Below, one piece after another: positions 53,033 to 62,941 of a stretch of DNA of 64,000 nt (position 1 is its first letter; the number at the start of each line of letters is the position of its first letter). Source of the stretch: Paucihalobacter sp036825875 (GTDB lineage Bacteria; Bacteroidota; Bacteroidia; Flavobacteriales; Flavobacteriaceae). The position numbers were made by a program, and so were the translations under genes. Below the pieces are notes generated by a model. That model worked only from the letters and a program-made list of their open reading frames with translations, searched no databases and was not told the origin of the DNA. The DNA lies in NCBI RefSeq assembly GCF_036825875.1, contig NZ_DAISXK010000011.1:7322-71321 (forward strand), read 5' to 3'.

Positions 53033-54259
53033 TCATAAACTATTCTTTGGGTAACATATAAAATATTTAACTACAGGTTTTGTAAGTGCCTTCAGGTTTA
53101 AATGATCGGAAGCTTTCACAATGTTTTGAATTTTTCCAATTTTGTAGAGCACGTTGATTTGTTCCTTTTGTAAGGTATAAGCTTGGTTTGAAATCACCCC
53201 GTCAAAAATGAAATATTTAGCTTCTTCAACTGAAAAATTGTTGGTTTTTGCAAATTCCTGTTGTTTTAGTTTCAATTGGTTTTGATTGATTGGTTTTGAT
53301 TTGATTTTAACTTTTAACAACTCTCTATTAATTATCATTTGCGATAGTTGCTTTAAAACTTGGTCATCGTGATATTGCCATTGCTTTACGGCCGATATGA
53401 TATCGTAATCATCTAAATTGGCAAAATGCTGGAGTATATCGAAACTAAAATCATTTAAACTCACATCGTTTTCTATAAAATATTGAAGTGGTTTGCTGGC
53501 AGAAATTTCTGCGCCGTTTAAATACAGCCATTTGGCACGTTTTAAAATGCCCATCAATAATTGTTCGGCCACCAAACTGGTTTTGTGTAAATACACTTGC
53601 CAATACATGAGACGTCTGGCTAACAGAAATTTTTCAACGCTGTAAATACCCTTTTCTTCAATCACTAAATCGTCTTCTACCACATTCAGCATACTAATTA
53701 AGCGTTCGCTATTGATATTGCCTTCAGCCACTCCAGTGTAAAAACTGTCGCGTTTGAGATAATCGGCACGATCCATATCGAGTTGACTTGCGATTAGCTG
53801 ACACATAAATTTCCGAGAATAATCGCCCTTAAAAATTTGTATTGCCAGTGTTAAACTTCCGTTAAACTCGGTATTGAGTTGCTCCATAAATTTGAGCGAA
53901 ATTTGCTCATGACTTAGGTCTTTAGCAATGCTGTGTTCCAAGGTATGGGAAAACGGCCCATGACCAATATCATGCAAAAGTATGGCCACTAGTAAGGCAG
54001 TAGATTCCTCTTCAGAAATATCAACCTCTTTAGAGCGAAGTGTATAGATAGCTTTTTGCATGAGATGCATGCTGCCCAAAGCGTGATGAAAACGGGTATG
54101 ATGGGCACCAGGATATACCATATATGACAATCCCATTTGGGTAATTCGGCGCAAGCGTTGAAAGTAAGGATGCTCAATTAAATTAAAAATCAATCCGTTG
54201 GGAATCGTAATAAAACCGTAAATTGGGTCGTTAAATATTTTAAGTTTGTTGATAGGCAT
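53033..54259 (-). CDS. HD domain phosphohydrolase
   Basis: A 408-residue protein of the HD/dGTPase-like family. It starts 'KIFNDPIYGFITIPNGLIFN' followed by 'FQRLRRITQMGLSYMVYPGA' and 'HHTRFHHALGSMHLM'; the His-Asp pair is in 'LLVAILLHDIGHGPFSHTLE'. The second Asp is in 'IASQLDMDRADYLKRDS'. These are the marks of deoxynucleotide triphosphohydrolase-like HD proteins (YdhJ / SAMHD1-like). It may hydrolyse dNTPs or similar nucleotides. It heads the lipid A operon as in other flavobacteria and is divergent from porX, with only 35 bp between the start codons. Confidence 0.9.
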   Translation of the reverse strand: MPINKLKIFNDPIYGFITIPNGLIFNLIEHPYFQRLRRITQMGLSYMVYPGAHHTRFHHALGSMHLMQKAIYTLRSKEVDISEEESTALLVAILLHDIGHGPFSHTLEHSIAKDLSHEQISLKFMEQLNTEFNGSLTLAIQIFKGDYSRKFMCQLIASQLDMDRADYLKRDSFYTGVAEGNINSERLISMLNVVEDDLVIEEKGIYSVEKFLLARRLMYWQVYLHKTSLVAEQLLMGILKRAKWLYLNGAEISASKPLQYFIENDVSLNDFSFDILQHFANLDDYDIISAVKQWQYHDDQVLKQLSQMIINRELLKVKIKSKPINQNQLKLKQQEFAKTNNFSVEEAKYFIFDGVISNQAYTLQKEQINVLYKIGKIQNIVKASDHLNLKALTKPVVKYFICYPKNSL

Positions 54260-54294
54260 CAGACGGTAAAATTCAATTGTTTAAACAAATATAC

Positions 54295-55854
54295 ATGAAC
54301 CATATAAATATTCTTTGGGTTGACGATGAAATCGATTTATTAAAACCACACATCCTTTTTTTAGAAAAAAAACAATACAAAGTAACCACTTGCCAAAGCG
54401 GCACTGAGGCTCTAGAAATACTAGACGATATTAATTTTGATATCGTTTTTTTAGATGAAAACATGCCTGGACTTACGGGCTTAGAAACCCTAAACGAAAT
54501 AAAAGGGCGTCGTGCCAACCTTCCTGTGGTGATGATTACCAAAAGTGAAGAAGAATATATTATGGAAGAAGCTATAGGCAATAAAATAGCCGATTACCTA
54601 ATTAAACCTGTAAATCCAAACCAGATTTTACTATCGCTGAAAAAGAACTTAGACCATTCGCGATTGGTATCGGAACGCACCACTTCTAATTACCAGCAAG
54701 AATTTAGAAAAATTTCGATGGATATGGCAATGGTAAATACTTATGAAGAATGGGCCGAACTCTATCGAAAATTGCTTTACTGGGAATTACAATTAGAAGA
54801 TATTGAAGATATTGGAATGACTGAGATTTTAGAATCTCAAAAAACCGAAGCCAATTTACAGTTTGGGAAATTTATCGAAAAGAATTATCAACAGTGGTTT
54901 GAAAATCCAAAATCGGCACCAGTGATGTCGCATACCTTGTTTAGAGAGAAAATAATGCCCGAAATAAGTAAAGAACAACCAACCTTATTGATTGTGGTTG
55001 ACAATTTACGTTACGACCAATGGAAAGCTTTTGAGCCTGTGGTGAATAATTATTACAAAAAAGCATCTGAGATTCCGTTTTACAGTATTTTACCAACCGC
55101 CACACAATATGCACGAAACGCTATATTCTCGGGATTAATGCCGAGCGATATGGAAAAATTGCATCCACAATATTGGAAAAACGATACGGACGATGGCGGC
55201 AAAAATCTTTTTGAAGCTGAGTTTTTAGAATCGCAATTAAAGCGTTTAGGTATGGGAGATTTAAAAGTTGAATACCATAAAATAACCAATTTAAAAAACG
55301 GCAAAAAGATAGCTGAAAACTTTAAATCTCAAAAAGATAACGATTTAACTGTGGTAGTTTATAATTTTGTGGATATGTTGTCGCACTCCAAAACAGAAAT
55401 GGATGTGGTGAAAGAGTTGGCTTCTAACGATAAGGCTTACCGCAGTTTAACCCTAAGTTGGTTTAAAAACTCTCCGTTGCTTGAGATCATTCAACAAGCG
55501 CAACAACTTGGTTTTAAATTGATTCTCACTACTGATCACGGTACTATCAATGTAAAAAATCCTTCCAAAGTGATTGGCGATCGCGATACCAGTTTAAATC
55601 TGCGTTATAAAACAGGCCGAAGTCTTACTTACCAAGATAAAGATGTAATGGCTGTTAAAAACCCTAAAAGCATTCATCTGCCTTCTATGAGTATGAATAG
55701 TTCGTTTGTATTTGCAAAAGGTGATTTGTTTTTGGCCTATCCAAACAATTATAACCATTATGTTAGTTATTATCGCAATAGCTATCAACATGGTGGTATA
55801 AGTTTAGAAGAGATGATTATTCCGTTTGTGGTGTTGCAACCTAAGCAGAAATAG
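54295..55854 (+). CDS. porX: T9SS response regulator PorX (receiver plus PglZ-like domain)
   Basis: A 519-residue protein. Residues 1-120 form a receiver: acidic pocket 'LWVDDE', phosphoacceptor Asp54 in 'IVFLDENMPGLTG', and Lys in 'DYLIKPVNPNQI'. The rest is a PglZ / alkaline phosphatase-type domain with metal-site segments 'LLIVVDNLRYDQWKAF' and 'LILTTDHGTINVKNPS'. PorX is the T9SS response regulator in Bacteroidota and acts with PorY and a sigma factor. The start at ATG 54295 is chosen, since an in-frame TTG at 54277 would add only six residues. The gene is divergent from the HD gene. The window holds T9SS cargo genes that it may govern. Confidence 0.92.
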   Translation: MNHINILWVDDEIDLLKPHILFLEKKQYKVTTCQSGTEALEILDDINFDIVFLDENMPGLTGLETLNEIKGRRANLPVVMITKSEEEYIMEEAIGNKIADYLIKPVNPNQILLSLKKNLDHSRLVSERTTSNYQQEFRKISMDMAMVNTYEEWAELYRKLLYWELQLEDIEDIGMTEILESQKTEANLQFGKFIEKNYQQWFENPKSAPVMSHTLFREKIMPEISKEQPTLLIVVDNLRYDQWKAFEPVVNNYYKKASEIPFYSILPTATQYARNAIFSGLMPSDMEKLHPQYWKNDTDDGGKNLFEAEFLESQLKRLGMGDLKVEYHKITNLKNGKKIAENFKSQKDNDLTVVVYNFVDMLSHSKTEMDVVKELASNDKAYRSLTLSWFKNSPLLEIIQQAQQLGFKLILTTDHGTINVKNPSKVIGDRDTSLNLRYKTGRSLTYQDKDVMAVKNPKSIHLPSMSMNSSFVFAKGDLFLAYPNNYNHYVSYYRNSYQHGGISLEEMIIPFVVLQPKQK

Positions 55855-56014
55855 CACTTATTCAATTAATATTCATATTTTTATGTAATTTTTAATCGGT
55901 TTTCAGCTTATTAAAAAATCTATTAAAGGCAAAAATATCCGATGAAATGCATAGTTTTTTAGGATAATCCAATTATTCTATGTAATATTGTAGTGTAAAA
56001 ATCGGATTTAACTC

Positions 56015-56437
56015 GTGGAAATTGTTTACAAACTTCAAGAAATTAACCAAGTAGCGCAGAACATTGTTGAGGCCTTAGGCGCCAAAGTACTGTGTTTTTA
56101 TGGCGATATGGGTAGTGGTAAAACTACCTTTATCAAAGCTTTGGTTGCTGCCTTGGGAAGTACGGATACAGTGAGTAGTCCAACGTTTTCCATAGTAAAC
56201 GAATACTGCACACCTACGAGTAAAATATTTCATTTTGATCTATACCGTGTAAAAGATATAGAAGAACTGTATCAAATAGGTATAGAAGATTACCTAGAAA
56301 GCGATGCTTGGATATTTATTGAATGGCCACAAGTAATAGAAGATTTATTACCAGAAATGCTTACAGCCTTTCATTTTACGGCTATAGATAATGACCATCG
56401 CAGCCTCAAATTAACCGAAAACTATTGTTTAACCTAA
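56015..56437 (+). CDS. tsaE: tRNA threonylcarbamoyladenosine biosynthesis ATPase
   Basis: A 140-residue P-loop protein with Walker A 'FYGDMGSGKTTFIKALVAAL' and 'SSPTFSIVNEYCTPTSKIFH', the TsaE signature, with Asp and Arg in 'FDLYRVKDIEELYQIG'. It acts with TsaB, TsaC and TsaD in making t6A37 of tRNAs that read ANN codons. The start is GTG at 56015 because it gives the normal family N-terminus (MEIVYKLQE) and no upstream ATG fits. The gene is 160 bp after porX on the same strand. Confidence 0.93.
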   Translation: MEIVYKLQEINQVAQNIVEALGAKVLCFYGDMGSGKTTFIKALVAALGSTDTVSSPTFSIVNEYCTPTSKIFHFDLYRVKDIEELYQIGIEDYLESDAWIFIEWPQVIEDLLPEMLTAFHFTAIDNDHRSLKLTENYCLT

Positions 56438-56566
56438 TAAAACGCTTAAATGCAGTAAAAAAATGTTAAAGTTTTAGGCAACCTGCCCCAGTGTATTGCT
56501 AAAGAGTACGGAAAAACCGTAACATTCATAGGACTTAGTTAATTTATCTTAACATTTCATTAACAG

Positions 56567-56594
56567 TTGAAGGCTGTCGTGAAAGTTAACTTTG
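56567..56594 (+). promoter_or_regulatory. Promoter of the small secreted peptide gene
   Basis: TTG at 56567-56569, a 17-bp spacer, and a perfect TAACTTTG at 56587-56594. It lies 33 bp before the ATG at 56627. Confidence 0.6.
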
Positions 56595-56626
56595 TAGTAT
56601 AATTAATTAATTAAATCCCTTGAATT

Positions 56627-56767
56627 ATGAAAACAAAAAGATTAGTATTAGCAATTGCAATTTTCGGTGGTGTGTTGTTCACTGCACAAGCAATAAACAT
56701 TGATTTAAATGAGCAAACTACAACACAAATCGACAAGACTAGAGTCAAATTGGCTCCACAAGGATAA
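56627..56767 (+). CDS. Small secreted or membrane peptide (46 aa)
   Basis: A 46-codon frame with a clean signal-peptide-like start, MKTKRLVLAIAIFGGVLFTA, then 'QAINIDLNEQTTTQIDKTRV' and 'KLAPQG'. It has a good promoter 33 bp upstream, so I think it is real. It is not a family I can name, although short MKTK...-type flavobacterial peptides with this pattern are known to me. The last 59 bases overlap, in another frame, the start of the membrane protein gene at 56709. The two are probably co-transcribed, and the overlap may couple their translation. Confidence 0.6.
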   Translation: MKTKRLVLAIAIFGGVLFTAQAINIDLNEQTTTQIDKTRVKLAPQG

Positions 56768-57263
56768 GAAGCTAAGTCGAAAGGCAATTATATTAGGGAG
56801 TATTGTAGGTACACTTGTAGCTGCAACTCCCTTTTTGTTTTATTTATACATTTTTATTCCAGATGAAGTTATCTGGGAAAATTTCCTTTTTACATATAAA
56901 AGCGGCTTTTACGAAAGCGCACAGATTGGAATGTGGATGATCTTAGGTAAGGTAATTCCCGTCCTACTTTTATTTATTTGGTTTTTCACTTGTAAACACT
57001 GGTGGTACCATGCTATAATTGTGCCAATTGCAATGTATAGTTATCAAATAGCTGGAATTATTAATTCTGAAAGTAGACATTTCGATGAATTCAAATTAAT
57101 GTATTTAGTGCCTTTAATGGCCATTATTATTCCTTCTATTTATTTAATCCGGGCTCAAATGTTTAATAAATTAAATGACGCTGGAAAAACTATGGAAGAA
57201 TTAGAAGCTGAGTTTATGATTAAACCCACTACTGTTTGGGGTAAGGTGAAACAGTTTTTTTAA
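56709..57263 (+). CDS. Polytopic membrane protein, hypothetical
   Basis: A 184-residue protein with a basic N-terminus (SKLQHKSTRLESNWLHKDKK) and about four hydrophobic segments: 'AIILGSIVGTLVAATPFLFY', 'IGMWMILGKVIPVLLLFIWF', 'HAIIVPIAMYSYQIAGIINS' and 'LVPLMAIIIPSIYLI'. I recognise no domain. The only credible start is ATG 56709, inside the preceding peptide gene, since no ATG occurs until far into the second helix. It ends 'VWGKVKQFF'. Similar proteins are present in flavobacteria as I recall, but no function is known. Confidence 0.7.
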   Translation: MSKLQHKSTRLESNWLHKDKKLSRKAIILGSIVGTLVAATPFLFYLYIFIPDEVIWENFLFTYKSGFYESAQIGMWMILGKVIPVLLLFIWFFTCKHWWYHAIIVPIAMYSYQIAGIINSESRHFDEFKLMYLVPLMAIIIPSIYLIRAQMFNKLNDAGKTMEELEAEFMIKPTTVWGKVKQFF

Positions 57264-57333
57264 AACTTATAAAGTTTCAGTGCCACTAATTTTTATCGAT
57301 ACAACCCTTTTATTACAGATTCCTTTTATTTAG

Positions 57334-57420
57334 CCACGAAGGGAGCACAAAGTCCGCACAAAGACACGAAGGAAAAGTAACACTTTGTGATCTTCGTATA
57401 GATCTTAGCGACCTTTGTGG
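57334..57420. repeat. CCACGAAGG / CCTTTGTGG repeat, small copy
   Basis: The element begins CCACGAAGG and ends CCTTTGTGG, so its ends form an inverted repeat, and its inside repeats CACAAAG, GACACGAAGG and ACTTTGTG. It resembles the larger composite at 10896-11112. Confidence 0.7.
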
Positions 57421-57505
57421 TTAAAAAATATACCAAACCATTTTTCATATTACACTTGCGCCATTTAAATTATTATCCGTAATTTGAGTTATCAATTTAA
57501 CTTAA

Positions 57506-58705
57506 ATGAGCAAATCACTTTCTCCTTTTACCCGCGAGCAATTATTGCCGCAAGAAGAAACCCTTGAAGTTTACAATAAAAAAGGTGCTCTGTTTATCGG
57601 GCTTCCCAAAGAAACGCATTTTCAAGAAAAAAGGGTTTGCCTCACGCCAGACGCCGTGTCGGCATTGGTTGCCAATGGTCACCGCGTTATGATAGAAAGT
57701 GGTGCTGGCATTGGTGCGCATTTTAGCGATAAGGAATACAGCGAAGCCGGAGCCGAAGTAATCAAAGACCGTGAAAAGGTGTTCTCCTGCCCTATTATTT
57801 TGAAAGTTGAGCCACCATCGCAAGAAGAAATCTCTTTACTCAATCCGCAAACACTACTTATTTCTGCTCTGCAGCTAAAAACGCGCAATAAAAAATATTT
57901 TGAAGCTTTGGCCACCAAACGCGTGACCGCTTTGGCATTCGAATTTATAAAAGACGAAGACGGTGCCTATCCCGCGGTACGTTCGCTAAGCGAAATTGCC
58001 GGTACAGCATCGGTTTTAATTGCATCGGAATTACTATCCAATATTAACGGTGGAAACGGACTGCTCTTTGGAAATATCAATGGCGTCCCACCTATTGAAA
58101 TTGTTATATTAGGCGCAGGTACTGTGGGCGAATTTGCCGCACGGTCTGCATTAGGACTTGGCGCTAATATCAAAGTTTTTGACAGTAATATCACCAAATT
58201 ACGTTGTTTACAAGTTAGTTTAGGAAGAAACATTTACACCTCAACCATGCAGCCCAAAAGTTTGATGAAAGCTTTGAAACGTTGCGATGTTGCTATTGGT
58301 GCCATAAGAGGTAACAACCGAGCGCCTGTGGTTGTTACAGAAGATATGGTGAACCACATGAAATCAGGTTCCGTTATTATTGATGTGAGTATAGATATGG
58401 GTGGTTGTTTCGAAACCAGCGAAATTACCACCCACGACCACCCTACTTTTGATTACCAAGGCATCACCCATTATTGTGTACCAAATATTCCTGCGCGTTA
58501 TTCGCGAACCGCTTCGGTATCCATCAGTAATATTTTTACACCGTACTTATTAAATATTTCAGATAATGGCGGTATTGAACCTGCATTGCGTTTTGATCGT
58601 GGTTTGCGAAATGGTTTGTACTTTTACCACGGCATTTTAACAAGTAAATCTGTTGCCGAATGGTACGGATTGAATTATAGCGATGCCAATCTGTTAATAT
58701 TTTAA
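57506..58705 (+). CDS. ald: Alanine dehydrogenase
   Basis: A 399-residue protein of the alanine dehydrogenase / transhydrogenase N-terminal family. It begins with an unusual 25-residue extension (MSKSLSPFTREQLLPQEETL) before 'IGLPKETHFQEKRVCLTPDA'. The Rossmann motif is 'VILGAGTVGEFAARSALGLG', and 'GSVIIDVSIDMGGCFETSE' and 'HYCVPNIPARYSRTASVSIS' are conserved. It interconverts alanine and pyruvate with NAD(H). The DUF4258-type gene lies 12 bp downstream. Confidence 0.9.
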   Translation: MSKSLSPFTREQLLPQEETLEVYNKKGALFIGLPKETHFQEKRVCLTPDAVSALVANGHRVMIESGAGIGAHFSDKEYSEAGAEVIKDREKVFSCPIILKVEPPSQEEISLLNPQTLLISALQLKTRNKKYFEALATKRVTALAFEFIKDEDGAYPAVRSLSEIAGTASVLIASELLSNINGGNGLLFGNINGVPPIEIVILGAGTVGEFAARSALGLGANIKVFDSNITKLRCLQVSLGRNIYTSTMQPKSLMKALKRCDVAIGAIRGNNRAPVVVTEDMVNHMKSGSVIIDVSIDMGGCFETSEITTHDHPTFDYQGITHYCVPNIPARYSRTASVSISNIFTPYLLNISDNGGIEPALRFDRGLRNGLYFYHGILTSKSVAEWYGLNYSDANLLIF

Positions 58706-58717
58706 GTCACTTATTTT

Positions 58718-59095
58718 ATGAAGTTTATACATCGTTTGGGCTATTATCTCGGCGGTTTTGCCATTGGTTTGGTGATTCTTGCCTTTTTTTTGAATGGTAA
58801 GGATGCCTCTTGCGACTACACACCAAACGCCCGTACCACTAAGTTTTTATCCAAATTACCGAAAACCTATTCAGAATCATCTGAACAATTTTTGATTGAC
58901 AAGGAGATTGATTCTAGTACTTTAAATAATCTGATTCGATTTGGAGATGTGGATTTTAAAAATAGCAATACCAAAGGCGAACCTTGCAAGACTTATTATA
59001 TCGATTCAAAATTGAAAGAGGAATTCATCAGACTTCATATTGAAAATTGTGACGAAAAGGTTAAGATTCTCATTATGGAAAGCATTCTTGATTAA
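58718..59095 (+). CDS. DUF4258-type small membrane-anchored protein
   Basis: A 125-residue protein with one N-terminal membrane helix ('LGYYLGGFAIGLVILAFFLN') followed by a soluble domain with 'ASCDYTPNARTTKF', 'LNNLIRFGDVDFKNSNTKGE' and 'PCKTYYID', ending 'NCDEKVKILIMESILD'. It carries four Cys, two of them in CDY and PCK. I recall this as the DUF4258 partner next to ald in flavobacteria. The function is unknown. It begins 12 bp after ald, so it is in the same operon. Confidence 0.78.
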   Translation: MKFIHRLGYYLGGFAIGLVILAFFLNGKDASCDYTPNARTTKFLSKLPKTYSESSEQFLIDKEIDSSTLNNLIRFGDVDFKNSNTKGEPCKTYYIDSKLKEEFIRLHIENCDEKVKILIMESILD

Positions 59096-59535
59096 ATTCA
59101 GTATTGGTTGTTGTATATTAAGATTAATTATGTATCTATTTGATTTTTTGGTGCATACAACACTACAGGACTTGAAACTTACGAATATTATATTATCTCA
59201 CTTTTTACAGTAATCTTACATCGCTTTTATTAAAGTAGAATTATTCTAATTAAGCCAGGGGTGGGCTTATCCATGGCTTTACTATGGACTAAGTATGGAG
59301 CATCCATAGAATAATCTTCTATTTGTTACCATGCACGCACTATTGATATGTGATCTTCCCATAGGTTGAAGACAACCAGACTTAAATTAAATATTTACTT
59401 TCTTAATTTAATAATTTCTCCAGATTGTACTCCAGCCTGTTGCTGGCAAGGATCATCGCTGAGTTTTTGTTGGCGCAAATCTGCGAAATCTGCGGGAAAT
59501 TTTCTCAAGTTTACTTAAAGAACAAGAGATAAAGT
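59096..59535. other. Intergenic stretch holding the second dispersed repeat
   Basis: A 440-bp spacer between the ald unit and the pectate-lyase-like gene (which ends here). It contains the inverted relative of the 3150-3230 repeat near 59225-59312 and nothing else that I can name; the rest is AT-rich. Confidence 0.5.
59225..59312 (-). repeat. Dispersed intergenic repeat, copy 2
   Basis: The minus strand reads AGCCCACCCCTGGCT flanked by CCATAGTAAAGCCATGGATA, closely similar to 3150-3230 on the plus strand. The alignment spans about 75 bases. Confidence 0.6.
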
Positions 59536-62500
59536 TTACTGAATTAGGATTTTCTTAGTAATTACCCGCAACTCATCTTCGAGTCGCACAAAATACAAAC
59601 CAGTCTGAAAATTGGTAACATCAATCTGCTTTTCAAAATTATAAGGCTGATTGGTTTCTTCAAGTACTTCGGAGAATAGTAATTTACCAGCCAAATCAAA
59701 CATTTTCAGATTTGAAATATTAACCACCCCATTTAATTGAATATACAAGGTTTCGAAAGCCGGATTTGGATATACCTGAAATGCAAAAGTTAAATCTTCA
59801 TTATCATCCGGTAGAATAACGGTTTGACATTGTTGGTCGACCACTACCATCACGGTAGCTTCATCAAAATCGAGTTCGTTAAAAACAGTTACGGTATACA
59901 AGGTAGTTTCCTCTGGCGCTACTTCTATGGTCTGTGTAGTTTCACCTGTGCTCCATAAATAATCGTCGCCGCCAGTTGCTGTTAATGTTGCTGTTTCTTG
60001 TGGACAAATTGTGACATCGTTTCCTGCATTGGCCAATACGCGTTCTAACACGTTTACGGTAATTTCTTTTTCGTCGGAACAATCATTAATAAAACCCGTA
60101 ACCCGATAGATTGTGGTGGCACTCGGACTCACAGCGATGTTTGGCTGTGTAGCCCCATTATTCCATTGATATGAATTGGCGCCCGTGGCTGACAGCGTTA
60201 TGAAGTTTCCTTCTAGAATTGTTGCTTCGCTTCCATTAACAATAGTGACATTTGGATTTGGGTCCACAAAAACATTTACACTAGCTTCGTCTTGATACGG
60301 ACCGTCAAAAACAGTCACTGAATAGGTTGAATTTGAAGTTGGAGTCACAGTTATACTTTGTGTAGTTGCACCTGTATTCCATAAATAACCACTACCTCCG
60401 CTTGCAGTAAGCGTAACTTCATAACCTTGACAAATACGTTGGTCTTCGCCAGCAAATGCTTCCACGTGACTCTCAACAGTAACCATAACACTTTGAGAGC
60501 TTGAACAACCATTTATTGAGCCTATAACCTCATAAGTGGTCGTTTGTTCTGGTTGCACCGTGATACTGTTAGAAGTTGCGCCATTGCTCCATACATAAGA
60601 ATCCGCTCCACTAACCGTTAAAGTAGTACTATTGCCATAAACCACGATAGTTTCTCCTGAAATTTGAAGTTCTGGCACTGAGTTTACAGTAATAGTTACT
60701 TGATCGGTGCTTGAACAACCATTCTCTAATACTTCAACTGAATAAGTTGTGGTTGAAGTTGGATTAACTGTGATGCTTTGCGTTGTTGCGCCATTACTCC
60801 ACAGGTAACTTGCTCCGCCTGATGCGGTGAGTGTGATGGTTTCGCCAAGGCAAATGCTTTGGTCTTCGCCAGCGTTGGCAGTAGGGATTTCGTTGACGGT
60901 AATGGTGACTTCCGCTGTATCTGAATTTCCAAAATTATCAGAAACCTCCACGGAATNNNNNNNNNNNNNNNNNNNNNNNNNNNNNNNNNNNNNNNNNNNN
61001 NNNNNNNNNNNNNNNNNNNNNNNNNNNNNNNNNNNNNNNNNNNNNNNNNNNNNNNNTACTTTGAGTTGTTGCGCCATTACTCCACAGGTAACTTGCTCCG
61101 CCTGATGCGGTAAGGGTGACAGTGTCGCCAAGGCAAATGCTTTGGTCTTCGCCGGCGTTGGCTTCTGGGTTGGGGTTGACGGTGATGGTGACTTGTTGAG
61201 TTTGAGTTTCGCCGCTATCTAATGTAATATCAACACTATAAGGTGTTGTTTCTTGAGGTGCCACCGTTATAGATGCCGTATTTTGCCCACTATTCCATAG
61301 GTAACCTGTGCCACCAGTTGCTGTGATCGTAACTTCTTCACCTTGGCAGATGGTTTGGTTTGGGGAGATGGTGGTGGATGGGGTATTAATGAGACTAATA
61401 TTCCATAAATAATGCTCCAAATTTGTATACCCATTTGTTTGTGTGATATTTCTATCGGAAGGATCGTTAAAATTTAAACCATTTTCTATTTCCCAATAAT
61501 CTGGCATTCCGTCGTTATCAGTATCAAGTGGTGGGGTTCCATTTGACATTACAGGATAAATGCGTGGTGAAGAAAATGTTCCATTTCCATCTTGGTATTG
61601 ATTTATCAAACGTTCATCAACAGAATCTCTGCGAGGTAAACTAGCTCCAACATGCGTTAAAAGCTCAGTTGCTATATCACTTGCATTAATTGGAATAATT
61701 CCTGAACTATTAAACGGCAGGGTTTGTAAGTATGGTGACAAATTTGTGCTATATTCAGAAATTCCAGGCGGCGTGATATTTCCATTAATATAAGCATATG
61801 TTTGAGAAGGAGTTCCTTGCCCGCTAGTTGTGCCATCAACAGCAGCGCCTAAAGGAGAGATTTGACTTGACCTTCTGTAATGATTATTTAAGACTGTGAA
61901 TTTACTACCTAAACTTGGATAGGTAGCATATCTAAAGCCATAAACAACATTGTTAATCATTTCGAAGTCGAAAGCTCCATTCGTTGGAAAATTAGAACGA
62001 ATGTTTCTTTCTTGATTAAAAGCTAAGAAATTTTTATAAAAAGTTTTGTTGTATGTCCTTTCTCCAGATAATACGCCATAAACACATTCTGAAATTATGG
62101 AATTTTGAATAGTAATATTTTGAACAATTCCTGAACCGACTGCACGAATATCTAAATTTTCATCATCGGCCCAACTTATTGAGCAATGATCTATAATTAC
62201 ATTTTCTACTAATCGATTATTCCAAGCAGTAATATTTAAACCATCAGCCGTATTTGCCGCAGAACTTCCTGGTCGAAAACGTATGTAAGATATGATTACA
62301 TTTGAAACCTCAATCTGAACCATTGAACCTCGAATTAAGATGCCATCACCGGGTGCTGTTTGACCCGCTACAGTGACATTCCCATTCGTTACATAAATGG
62401 CACTATTAAGGTTAATTGTTCCTCCAACATCAAAAACTATTGTTCTTGCCCCGTTAGCAAGTAAGGCGGCTCTTAGACTACCTGGACCACTGTCATTTAA

Positions 62501-62689
62501 ATTAGTTACCTTGATAACTTGACCACCTCGACCTCCAGCTGAAAATTTGCCAAACCCTTCAGCGCTGGGAAAGGCTAATTGTTGAGATTGAGAGTTGATT
62601 GGTAATAGTATAATGAATAAGAAACTAATTAAAAAAGCAAAATATTCGCCTTGACCTTTTATTGGTCTTTTAATGTTTATTAGGTTCAT
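59536..62689 (-). CDS. Secreted pectate-lyase-like beta-helix protein with repeats and a T9SS tail, interrupted by an assembly gap
   Basis: The N-terminal part (62689 to about 61380) has a signal-like helix ('FAFLISFLFIILLPINSQSQ'), then a polysaccharide lyase family 1-type beta-helix: 'AFPSAEGFGKFSAGGRGGQV', 'SGPGSLRAALLANGARTIVF', 'GQTAPGDGILIRG', 'VIIDHCSISWADDEN' and 'DTDNDGMPDYWEIENGL'. About seven Ig-like units follow, with 'ANAGEDQSICLG' and 'TLTASGGASYLWSNGATTQS' motifs, and the end is a T9SS type A domain ('FQVYPNPAFETLYIQLNG'). The gap of 100 N at 60957-61056 changes the apparent frame, but gap length is arbitrary, so I read it as one gene. It probably degrades a polysaccharide outside the cell. 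Confidence 0.85.
60957..61056. other. 100-N assembly gap inside tandem repeats
   Basis: Exactly 100 N bases. The flanks are near-identical repeat units: the 47 bases GTTGTTGCGCCATTACTCCA... near 60782 recur after the gap at about 61065, so the repeats probably broke the assembly and the true length is unknown. Confidence 0.95.
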
Positions 62690-62941
62690 TAGTTAAATAT
62701 TTGGGGCTATTTGACGTTGCAATTTAAAATTAATTCGAACAAAAGTCGTTAAAAGTTTTATTTTTTAGACATAAAGCACATATTTGTAATATTTTTCTGA
62801 AAAAAAATGCATAGGACTATTTTGACACAATAAATATTAAAAATATCAACATTAGTTAGTCTTAAAAATATTTTTATGTCCGCAAACACCCCTAAATTGA
62901 TAATTTATTTATATATTTCATTGAAATTAAAACTGTTGACA

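Noticed and set aside
62690..62941. Left inverted repeat of the IS element
   Set aside because: Only a short TTAGAC word matches the right side, too weak to set an end.
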